This document shows positions 29,501-37,565 of a stretch of 64,000 nt of DNA, one piece after another. The position numbers were made by a program, and so were the translations under genes. This stretch comes from Lytechinus variegatus. Lineage: Eukaryota; Echinodermata; Echinoidea; Temnopleuroida; Toxopneustidae. The stretch spans positions 31,634,347 to 31,698,346 of the forward strand of contig NC_054751.1 in NCBI RefSeq assembly GCF_018143015.1. Reading direction: 5' to 3'. The notes below the pieces were generated by a model. The model was not told where the DNA came from and searched no databases. It was given only the letters and a program-made list of their open reading frames with translations. Within the stretch, counting starts at the first letter, position 1. Each line of letters begins with the position of its first letter.

Positions 29501-32500
29501 AAACACCATTTGATTAGATTAATATTTTTATCTGCCAAATTGAAAAAAAATAACTAAATGAAGTGGAAATTAGACCATCTGCACAATAAACTAAATGGCA
29601 GTTAGCCCAATGACAATATTGGATCAAGATATGTTTGAATAAAGTGGCCATTGGATCTACTTAATAGTAGACCAAGTGGGTTAAGCCATGAATCATGGCT
29701 AAACCCACTTGGTCTACTATTCAATAGATCCATTGGCCCGTATTCTGAAGTCAGGTTTAACTTAGACCATGGTCTAACTCTGTGCTAAAATTATGGGAAG
29801 CCAAAAGTGTCAAAATTTTTTATTAAGTTGTATGTTTCTTATGTTTACTGTGCTCTTTCCTGATCCATCGATGGGAAGATCATTATCTGTTTGTACTTCC
29901 TACACGATTGTGAATGATTTGAGAGCCAAATGAGCTGAAATATCATATCTCTACTCTTAGTGATTTATGTAACAATTGGCTATCCATACTTAAACCACAA
30001 CTTTAAACCTGAGTTTAAGTTAAACCCGACTTCAGAATACGGGCCATAGTGTTGAGAAGATGATCTGAGAATTAGACCATCTGTGAGTAGACCAAGTGAA
30101 TAAAACCATTTATCCCATATCTCATATCAAGCTTCCTCTTTACATTAAAGTTGTCTATCATGGGAAATTTCATATTTTCAATTATTGATATAATTAGAAT
30201 CACAGCACTGGAGACAGGCAATACATTAATCTCCTCTACCATGGCATCCTACTGCATAATTAGTCTCATACATGTATCTGGTCTCATCTGTTATACAGAT
30301 GGTATCCATTCCAACATCGCCAGATACATACATGAATCGTAATCAATAACATAGGGCCTGGAAAAAAATCAATTAGAATTATAGTTAATGGTTAATTTAA
30401 AATGAAAATAACTCATGGCCTGAAAAAATCTGAATGCAGAACATTGTCTGAAAACTTGCATCTGTGTACATGCTTAATGATTTGCCTGACTTTTATGGTA
30501 TTGACACCTACATCTCCCTGGATATTATTTCTAAGAATTTTGGAAGTAACATGATGACATAATTATGAAGAAAGATTCACCAAAAAAAAATCAAATTATA
30601 CTGCTCCTATTAATCAAAAGGCTGACTTACTTCAACCGTGATTCAATAATAACAATTTAAAAAATTGAAGACGATACTCACTCTGAGAGGGTGATAAGAC
30701 CAACAGTGTTTTCAGGATTAGAGCGGGTCTTAGAGAGACACACAAGATTGACTGCATCTTGCTGTGCTTGGATGCGGGTTGGAAGAAAATCTCCATTCCG
30801 CATGTATTCACTGGTGTCAACACTACACACAGAAACAAAATAAATAATATGAAAGGACGGTGCCTTCATCAGATATTCTAAACCGTTTAGATTTTGTTCA
30901 ACTTAGGAGGGGGACATTGAAATCTCACATATGTATGTGAAGATATAACATGTAGCTCTCATGGCAATGCTTTAACAACAAAAGTTGGCAGTCAATAATA
31001 AGATGACCAAGATGAAAGAACAAGACAAGATGAGAAAGAGAGGAATTAAGGACCCTGAGTCGGACCAGACCCAAAGTGAAATCGACAAATCATATTTCAT
31101 CGAAAGCTTATAGAGTAATAGACCAAAAGCTTCAGTCTCTGTATTTTGGTTGTTCCGCTGAACTGCGTTGGCTCACTCACCAATACATAGACTGAAAAGC
31201 TTGGAGGCCCGTACGTACAGACAACGTATTTTAGCAGTAACGTTAGATCTAACAGCGGAAACCCGATTTTCCGATCGTTTTTTTGTACATAAAATGTCAT
31301 ATTATGAAAAATAAATCACGTCCATATTTACGAAAAAATGTTTAAAATTCAGAAATATCGTACCTTAGACCTCAGTTACCGCTAATTCTCTTGAAATGAT
31401 GATCGAAACATCGTCATCTTCGATCCTTTCGTTGGTTAACGTAAGTTGCCATCTTGGATGACGTCATCATCATTACAGACGTATTTACCAGTCGCTACCT
31501 ATCGCGATTTGTGCCGCTGCTTTGCGCTTGGACATATTGATGTGCGTGCGTTCGGAACTTGTCGCTCGCATTGATTGGCCAAGATATCGAAAATTTAATC
31601 GGAAAGCCTTGATACAAGCACAACTCGTTGACGGCTGCGATAATTTTCCTCTCCGGTAGAAAGTCAAAAAATAAGGAATAACCCGGGGAATAACTCATCG
31701 GTAACGTATATTTTCGAAATAATAAATAATGTATATAGTATCAATAGAAAGATTAGAGTCTAAAGAAAATAGTGGACCTCCGTCCAAGATAATATAATGT
31801 CATTTAGAATCTAAAAGAAGTAAAAAATCTGGACAAAACCCGTCCGCCGAATTGTCGGACCAGATTACACATGAAGGCTCGTACTGACACATTGCCGTCG
31901 GTAAATGGGGATTACAGTAAAATGTCAGAAATTGTTGAATAAATCCCCAGAAACGACGGTTATTCCTGTCTAATAGAGTAACAGACCCAGAATTTGACAC
32001 GTGCTATCATTCGACATGGCAAACTTATTTCAAAAGCCAGCACAGTCAATCACCACAACTCACACCAAACATATGGAGGTCTAGACACCTGGCAGCCATC
32101 TGTTTCGAGGGGTTTTTAAACATTTTTTGTGTTTTATTTATTTCTCCTAGTACTCAGACTAGCCAGGAGGCTCATGGAAATTAATGTCATATCCCTGACC
32201 TTGTTCAATCGTAGAATGAGTGGCTACGATAACAAAGGTGGCAAGATGGGGACAATAACAGACTGTGCAGCTGTGAGTAAACGCTCCTCTACTTTTAATA
32301 TTTTATATTATTTCATGTTTCATTATATTGAAAAATATGTCTCTTTAGTGCTAAAACTAAGCTTACAAATAGTATTGTACTAAGTAGCCCATTAAACCCA
32401 TTTACATAAGTTTGTGCTCAAACAAAAGACAAAAGACTTGACAGCAGGAACAACTGCATTTTTCCAGTAGATGCGGTATAAAGGTATAAAAAAAAGGCTA

Positions 32501-32945
32501 AAGAAAATGAGTAGGGTCTATTTTTGGAGCAACAAACATGATTTTGTATCCAAAATACTCGGTTTGTGTAGAGCAAGTGGCATCCCGTCCCTGGGTCCAT
32601 GAAGATTAAGCAAGTCAGTGATATGACAGTAATCTCCAGGAGCCACCTGGCTAGGGTGAATATATGGAACTCTTCCCCCTAAAAAAAATCGGATTTTAAA
32701 TACACCGCAGCAATGTAAACATTACATTAAAAGCAATTCGTGGGACCGATATAAGAAGATGAAAAATGCAAAATCATCGAGCGTAAAGATTCAGCAACAT
32801 TACTTCCGCAAAAATACCTTAGATGCATGGCTTACATTTTTCGACATGCTCAAGAAATATAAAAGCAATATATTCAAATTTAGATATCATTCCTCATTAA
32901 ATTAAGTGTCATTACTTACCAAACTACCGTACTTTCGAGAGGCAT
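23415..32945 (-). CDS. PSMD4: 26S proteasome ubiquitin receptor PSMD4 / Rpn10, complete, 11 coding exons
   Basis: Rpn10 sits on the 19S cap of the 26S proteasome and captures polyubiquitinated proteins. Eleven exons join without a frame break: 32945-32920, 30822-30682, 29302-29191, 28505-28419, 27789-27721, 27114-27053, 26729-26561, 25826-25727, 24918-24766, 24165-24074 and 23582-23415. The total is 1179 bases, or 392 residues (human 377). A VWA domain covers about residues 1-190 ([20 protein letters not shown] at the N-terminus, then TGIRVAH and [10 protein letters not shown]). UIM1 is about residues 217-235 ([15 protein letters not shown]). UIM2 is about 288-301 ([14 protein letters not shown]). 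The conserved C-terminal block [17 protein letters not shown] starts near residue 340. The linker between the UIMs and the C-terminus is Pro/Ala/Ser-rich and variable. The gene looks intact and functional. Intron 1 is about 2.1 kb and contains a second promoter-like cluster. Confidence 0.97.
24074..24165 (-). CDS. PSMD4: PSMD4 coding exon 10
   Basis: 92 bases from acceptor ctttccag to donor gtatga. Codes a Ser/Thr/Pro-rich linker ([15 protein letters not shown], then [14 protein letters not shown]). The MDT core matches human AMDTSEP. Confidence 0.93.
24180..24510. repeat. GAT/GTT-rich microsatellite in PSMD4 intron 9
   Basis: Imperfect GATGAT and GTTGTT runs occupy most of the intron between exons 9 and 10. 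Low-complexity open frames over it are not genes. Confidence 0.85.
24766..24918 (-). CDS. PSMD4: PSMD4 coding exon 9
   Basis: 153 bases from acceptor tttcttcag to donor gtaagt. Codes [14 protein letters not shown], a short linker, then UIM2 ([15 protein letters not shown]). Confidence 0.96.
25727..25826 (-). CDS. PSMD4: PSMD4 coding exon 8
   Basis: 100 bases from acceptor gttttccag to donor gttagt. Codes [16 protein letters not shown] (rest of UIM1), then a Lys/Pro/Ala-rich linker. Confidence 0.95.
26561..26729 (-). CDS. PSMD4: PSMD4 coding exon 7
   Basis: 169 bases from acceptor gtcaatag to donor gtgaga. Codes [20 protein letters not shown] (end of VWA), a Gly/Pro linker and the start of UIM1 ([11 protein letters not shown]). 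Confidence 0.96.
27053..27114 (-). CDS. PSMD4: PSMD4 coding exon 6
   Basis: 62 bases from acceptor catttttag to donor gtaagt. Codes [20 protein letters not shown], then splits a Gly codon. Confidence 0.95.
27721..27789 (-). CDS. PSMD4: PSMD4 coding exon 5
   Basis: 69 bases (23 codons) from acceptor atattcaag to donor gtaagt. Codes [20 protein letters not shown] and GED. One residue shorter at its start than human KDLVKL. Confidence 0.95.
28419..28505 (-). CDS. PSMD4: PSMD4 coding exon 4
   Basis: 87 bases (29 codons) from a T-rich acceptor to donor gtagat. Codes [20 protein letters not shown] and SPVENEEKE, a core VWA strand. Confidence 0.96.
29191..29302 (-). CDS. PSMD4: PSMD4 coding exon 3
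   Basis: 112 bases from acceptor tttgacag to donor gtaagt. Codes [20 protein letters not shown], then [10 protein letters not shown]. The donor follows a full codon. Confidence 0.96.
29340..30130. repeat. Quasi-palindromic TGGTCTAAT-type repeat in PSMD4 intron 2
   Basis: Many degenerate units of about 15-25 bp (CATTTGGTCTA, ACTTGGTCTCAT, TTGTCTAGGTTCC) run in one direction and then in the opposite (AGACCAAGTG, ATTAGACCATC). It includes a near-perfect hairpin at 29645-29737 centred on CCATGAATCATGG. It is split by a MITE at 29735-30045. A relative lies at 46440-46815. Confidence 0.7.
29735..30045. mobile_element. MITE with GGCCCGTATTCTGAAGTC ends
   Basis: A 311-bp element with inverted ends: GGCCCGTATTCTGAAGTC at the left and GACTTCAGAATACGGGCC at the right. 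The symmetry extends inward (AGGTTTAACTTA and TAAGTTAAACCC). It is nested inside the TGGTCTAAT repeat. No coding capacity. Confidence 0.85.
30682..30822 (-). CDS. PSMD4: PSMD4 coding exon 2
   Basis: 141 bases from acceptor ctgtgtgtag to donor gtgagt. Codes [20 protein letters not shown] and onward to GLITLSD. This is the start of the VWA fold, with the [10 protein letters not shown] region that replaces a classic metal-binding motif. Confidence 0.96.
30823..32919. other. PSMD4 intron 1
   Basis: 2.1 kb separating the 26-base first coding exon from exon 2. It carries a CpG-richer promoter-like cluster (31440-31600) and otherwise unremarkable sequence. Short open frames over 31485-31698 reflect the GC-rich zone. 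Confidence 0.75.
31445..31580 (-). promoter_or_regulatory. Promoter-like cluster (CCAAT, CRE, TISU-like ATG) in PSMD4 intron 1
   Basis: Reading the minus strand: an inverted CCAAT (GCCAATC, about 31573-31579), then a CpG-rich stretch, then a full cAMP-response palindrome TGACGTCA (31459-31466), then CAAGATGGCAAC (31445-31456), which matches the TISU/YY1 consensus at 10 of 12 positions. The ATG opens only 12 codons. A donor-like TCTAAG|gtacga lies about 90 bp downstream. It could start an alternative PSMD4 first exon or an unrelated RNA. Confidence 0.45.
32920..32945 (-). CDS. PSMD4: PSMD4 coding exon 1
   Basis: 26 bases coding MPLESTVV plus two bases of Cys9. The donor is GTTTG|gtaagt. Short first exon, as is common for this gene. 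Matches human MVLESTMVC. Confidence 0.92.
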
Positions 32946-34159
32946 TATTACTGAAGTCCAATGTTCTTCCTAATTACTAGCGAAGAGGGCGCTTTTGTAA
33001 AATCGTATCTCTGTACTGTGGCACCTGTATTTTGCTGTATCCTGTATATAATTAATACGATATTATTAAACCTTTAATTATATACATGTAGGCTACATGC
33101 AGTATGTTTAAGCCTTAATTTACCCCCACGGGGCCAAAAGGCATTATTTCGATAAAGTTTAAAGTTCAAGTGAAAAAAATGATAAAGAAAAAAAGTTGGT
33201 GAACCAATATTTCGAACAGTACACTCCCGAGCACTGGTGTACGACGAGAATAGAATAGAGACAAGTGAAGAAAGAAGGGGGGGGGGTGAAATATGATATT
33301 ATTTTCTGAACATTATGTTAATATATATCACAAAATTTGATTTTTGTCACAAAAATATCAAAAATTTTGCTCGCTCGCAACTTTATATAAATTTTACGCG
33401 ATTTTAGCTCCCTCAAAATTTTAGGCTCACTGCGCCTCTGCTCCCGAGTATTAATACAACCATGATTATGATTATCACGGTAATTTTGATGTTTTGTTTG
33501 GTTATTTTCAAAAGGAATTCGCGCTTCTTCAGACCCCGTTGCTTGATAATTCGGTTTAAAAAAGGGAGAGAAGGCGTCCTAGTGAGTGGGGCCCCGAGAC
33601 TGCCGGGGGCACATCACTAGTAGACTTAATTACTCCCGTTTTTGTAACAATGAAAAAGTGTGGCCCTTGTAAAAAAAGTTGCACTATTGTGGGCAGGGCT
33701 GACAGGCCACTGTTTTATTTTTGTAGACCCTATAGTGTGAAAGTCTGTGCCTAATCGTTTTTGGCATCAGATAACTTGAGTACATTTTAAATCAACCTCA
33801 TAACAGTATCCTCAATTATTCAAACATTTTCGAATAAGGTTCATCTTTTTCATTGTTAGGTATATCGCACATAATAATTGTACCCACTAACTGTCTCCTT
33901 CAATTCGCGTGGGTCTTCTTGGGCCTTTTAAACATATTTATGTTTTACTGTTTCTTTGTAGGCATCACTAAAGTGAATCCAGAACTCTTGGGCGGGGGAT
34001 AGGAATTGTAAAATGTGGACCGTTGTAGTTTATATTCATTTCAGTTTGCTTCAGCCTTGAGTCAAGGGCGGATCCAGCTTTGGTCAATAGGGCGGACAAA
34101 TTTATATTTTAGTCCACATTTTGCCCCGATTAGCCACTATAAAGCTGAAGTTTTAAATG

Positions 34160-34695
34160 ATAGGTCCGCCCCAACAAAAAAGTTTACTTGAATAAAAAGA
34201 GAAAAATCCAACGAGCATATACACACTGAAAATTTCATCAAAAAGTTATGAAATTTTCAAGTTTCGCTTATCTTTAACAAAACAGTTATTATTTGCGCAT
34301 CCTGGTCGGTATCCAAATTAATGAGGGGACTGATGACGTCACCAACTCAAAATTTCCCATTTAGTTTATTCTCTGAAAATATGTTTTCTTATGTCATCTG
34401 AAGAAAAAATAATCCTCCATGAAATTTGGTACAACAGTACTATCGTAGCATTTTATGGTTCAGTCAAGTTCATTTATAGTGTCAAATCTGTAAAAATTGA
34501 AATATTGTATAGTTCAAACAATAAAAAACCCAAAAGAATAGTGAGTGAGGGATGTCATCGAATCTCTCTTTAGTATAGGTCACTGAGTTCTGCTAAAACT
34601 GTTTTGGGGAAAAATAAGCGAAATTGTAAAATATGATTACTTTTTTAATTTGCATCCGATTTTGATTAAATTTTTAGTGCTATGCATGCTTGTTT
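34160..34695. mobile_element. TTAA-flanked foldback element family, degraded copy 2
   Basis: Shares the family blocks in both arms (ACTGAAAATTTCATCAAAA, AAGTTTCGCTTAT, TGATGACGTCACC; and GCATCCGATTTTGATTAAAT on the right). The outer ends are eroded and no flanking TTAA is recognisable. Confidence 0.7.
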
Positions 34696-34790
34696 TATTA
34701 TTTTAATATACTGTTTAATGTTTATGTATTATAATATCCCCCTTTTTCCTGTTTGCAGCGAGGTTCCATCCCAGAAGCCTCTGTCTAGGG

Positions 34791-35367
34791 CCTATATGGC
34801 CGCGGGGGGCAACTTCCATTCACGAGTGGATACCATGCGCGACCATGGAGTCTCGAAAAGCACCCTAAACACATAATTTTCATCTTCTGAAAATACACCC
34901 CTTAACAAGTATTGGCGTGTGAAACCCTACCCTTAACAAGTATTTGAAACAAAACGATACTCTTGGCAAATATTCCCTGAAATGAACCCCTAAACAAGTA
35001 CAGAAATGTTTTATTGTTACGAGTCCTTCGGTCGTCAGCTTTACTTTAAATTATTTGGTTCAGAACGACCCCACCTTCTAAACCTCGCGCAAACCGGGAC
35101 TCTAAACACCGGCAAAGTGTTGGGGCAAAAAAGACATCCTTTATAAAACATTTTAATTTTGTTTTATCATCCCCGCAAATTCGACCCTAAACACGTAATT
35201 TTCCTAGCGAAATAGATACCCTTTTTCATTATTTTTGTGTTTTTTACACCCTTATCACGTTACGTACGTAACGTGCCCTATCGTGAAAAAGACATCCTTT
35301 TTACCTTTTTTTTGGGTCGCGCATGGTATCCACTCGTCAATGTATGTGCCCCCCCCGGGTATATGGC
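34791..35367. mobile_element. Non-autonomous DNA element with about 50-bp inverted ends
   Basis: The left end (34791-34845) contains CGAGTGGATACCATGCGCGA. The right end (35313-35367) carries the exact reverse complement, TCGCGCATGGTATCCACTCG, and both have an outer run of G or C next to a TATATGG block. The interior holds short direct repeats of the type CCCTTAACAAGTATT and CCCTAAACAAGTA. No open frame of note. Confidence 0.8.
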
Positions 35368-35474
35368 ACGTTCCTCAATCTCAATTCAAGCGATGTATCT
35401 AATCATTTCTGATAAAGAAGTGATTAAGTGCCCTTGGCACGGCCCATATAGTACATGAATTTGAGCCTCTTTGA

Positions 35475-36062
35475 AGGACAAGTCCACCCCAACAAAACCT
35501 GATTTGAATAAAAAGAGAAAAGTTCAACAAGCATAACACTGAAAATTTCATCAAAATCGGATGTAAAATAAGAAAGTTATGGCATTTCAAAGTTTCGCTT
35601 CATTTCACAAAACAGTTATGCACATCTCGGTCGGTATGCAAATGAGGAACTGATGACATCACTCACTCACTATTTCTTTTGTATTTTATTGTATGAAGTA
35701 CGAAATATTTTTATTTTCTCATCATTGTCATGTGAAATGCCGAAGTTTCATTCCTCCCTGAACACGTGGAATTCCATTATTTTAACATTGTGTGGTTCAG
35801 GCAAGGAGTTCCTAATCGTCAAATTCGTAGAAATTTAGATATTGTATAATTAAAAAAAAAAAATAGTGAGTGACATCATCGACTCTCTCATTTGGATGTA
35901 ACTGGCTCGTTCATATTACTATTTTGTTAAAAATAAGCGAAACTTTGAAATGTCATAACTTTCTTATTTTACATCCGATTTTGATGAAATTTTCAGTATT
36001 GTGCTTGTCTGATTTTTCTCTATTGATTCAAATCAACCTTTTTTCTGAGGTGGACTTGACCT
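35475..36062. mobile_element. TTAA-flanked foldback element, copy 3
   Basis: 588 bp, closely similar to copy 1 along both arms and the centre (AACACGTGGAATTCCA block). It starts AGGACAAGTCC and ends with the complement of AGGTCAAGTCC. The flanks have drifted (TTGA on the left, TTTAG on the right). Confidence 0.85.
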
Positions 36063-36436
36063 TTTAGTAGCCAAAGATAAACATAAAATAAAAACCATAT
36101 TGAAAACATGACGCTGTTTTGTGATCGCTCGTTTGATAGTGTTCATTTTATTATCAGTACTACTACCATTCCTATACATTTCCAATTTGTAACATTTTTT
36201 CCCATTTTGATGAAAAGGGCCCATTATGCAAAAGAATAATCCATTAATTTTTATCACACAAACTTAAAATTCCATCTATACGCTTATCTTTCTTCTTTGA
36301 TGGGTCTCTCCTCGAGACAGGGCTGATTAGTATAGCGCCATCTATAAATCCACCTTTTTCAAAGATCTTTCATAGTACACGGCAAATTATAGATAAACCA
36401 CAGCTCCTTTGATAAACTATAGCAAAACAACAAATT

Positions 36437-36617
36437 TTAAACAAGTTGTTTAAAAACCTTCAAATAATTGTGTGACGTCTTAAACAACTTGTTACAGCAA
36501 TACATAGCACGAGAAAGTGCTATATAATTATGTAGTGCCATATATATATATATATATATATGCTGTAACAAGTTGTTTAAGACATTACACAATTATTTGA
36601 AGGTTTTTAAACAACTA
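36437..36617. repeat. Nested inverted repeat with AT dinucleotide loop
   Basis: Two arms of about 55-60 bp (36440-36502 and 36562-36617) are reverse complements. Each arm is itself bounded by inverted AACAAGTTGTTTA and TAAACAACTTGTT. The loop contains a (TA)n run at 36541-36562. The whole can fold as a hairpin of hairpins. Confidence 0.85.
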
Positions 36618-36708
36618 TCACCACCACTGCCACTATCATCATCATACAGATTATCATCACCATTATTACAACTGTCACCGAACTGTCATAATCATAATTA
36701 CCACCATC

Positions 36709-37155
36709 ATGAAACCCCGATGCCACCCCTGGCCTGCAACCTCCATGGATGCACAAAGCAAATCATCACCACCTGCACTCCGGTGGGCCTACACGTCTAC
36801 CACACCTCCCCATCCCATCACTACCACCGACAACACCACCATCACTAGTCTGCCGGCGCAGACCCTGCATGATTGGAACTTTGATCATCAAGTGTGCCTG
36901 CATGCAAAGACTAGCACATACGAAACTTGCTGTTCCAACGAGTGGGCCTTCAGTACACAAGCGGGTACACAAGGCATGAGTAGGCTGCATATTCAGACCC
37001 TTAACTCGAGTGAAGGGTTTGCCCAGCAAACTACACCATCAGTCCATCACCACCAGTCCACCACTCACAACAACCAAATACCCATCACCATCGTATCACC
37101 ACTCACACTCCCGGGTCACCATCATCATCAACCACCATCCTGCTCCCTTTGGTGA
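36709..37155 (+). other. 148-codon open frame in His/Thr/Pro-rich low-complexity DNA
   Basis: The ends are CAC/CAT-derived (many His, Thr, Pro). The middle (about 36850-37020) is ordinary-looking sequence (HDWNFDHQVCLHAKTS region) that does not look like simple repeat. No domain, signal peptide or splice context is recognised. Probably a repeat-derived frame. Listed because its centre is not low complexity. Confidence 0.2.
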
Positions 37156-37350
37156 TAAATAAACTTGATCTTCGAATATAATAATTGATTTGATTATTGT
37201 CAAAGTTGTCGCCGCGGTTGTTGTTGTTGTTGTTGTTGGCGTTGATGTTGTTGTCGAGGACATGTGTTGTGGAGTAGTGCATACTTCTACCACAACTTGT
37301 ATGGGATTTCCCTGAATCCCTTCAATAATGTGTGGGATTCCGCATGAGTG

Positions 37351-37431
37351 ATTGGATAAATTCCAATCACATGACTAGCTTGACTTGCGGATCACTCATC
37401 AAACATGGCGACGTCGGGAGAGGTTCGGTGA
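37351..37431 (+). promoter_or_regulatory. DOCK1 proximal promoter with paired CCAAT boxes and a short upstream ORF
   Basis: GATTGG (37350-37355) and CCAATC (37363-37368) form a palindromic pair of NF-Y-type CCAAT boxes. About 40 bp later AAACATGGCGACG gives an upstream ATG (37405) opening an 8-codon frame that ends TGA at 37429-37431, 91 bp before the DOCK1 start. The surrounding sequence is CpG-rich. The transcription start is not determined. Confidence 0.45.
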
Positions 37432-37522
37432 AGTGAGAGGAGCATCAACCGGCGCGCTGAGACGGTGTTTGGAAGCAGATTTTCTCTTCTTTGCTAGTAA
37501 ATTGGAATATATGCATGACACA

Positions 37523-37565
37523 ATGACGGGGTGGGTTCCAACAAAGGAGGCAAAGTATGCTGTTG
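37523..37565 (+). CDS. DOCK1: DOCK1 coding exon 1
   Basis: Codes MTGWVPTKEAKYAV and the first base of Ala15. Donor GTTG|gtaagt. The frame is open upstream to 37385 but has no ATG before 37511. Confidence 0.9.

Larger units (their letters stand above)
32946..37350. other. PSMD4-DOCK1 head-to-head intergenic region
   Basis: Holds the PSMD4 upstream sequence (32946-33060, no distinctive motif seen), degraded repeats around 33230-34150 (CTCGCTCGCAACTTTATATA block; GGGCGGATCCAGCTTTGG block), a damaged foldback copy (34160-34695), a long-TIR element (34791-35367), an intact foldback copy (35475-36062), a nested hairpin (36437-36617), CAT/CAC-rich low complexity with an odd open frame (36709-37155) and a GTT microsatellite (37217-37260). 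Confidence 0.7.

Noticed and set aside
35399..36067. Open frames sharing LILHPILMKFSVLCL on both strands
   Set aside because: They are translations of foldback element arms, not genes.
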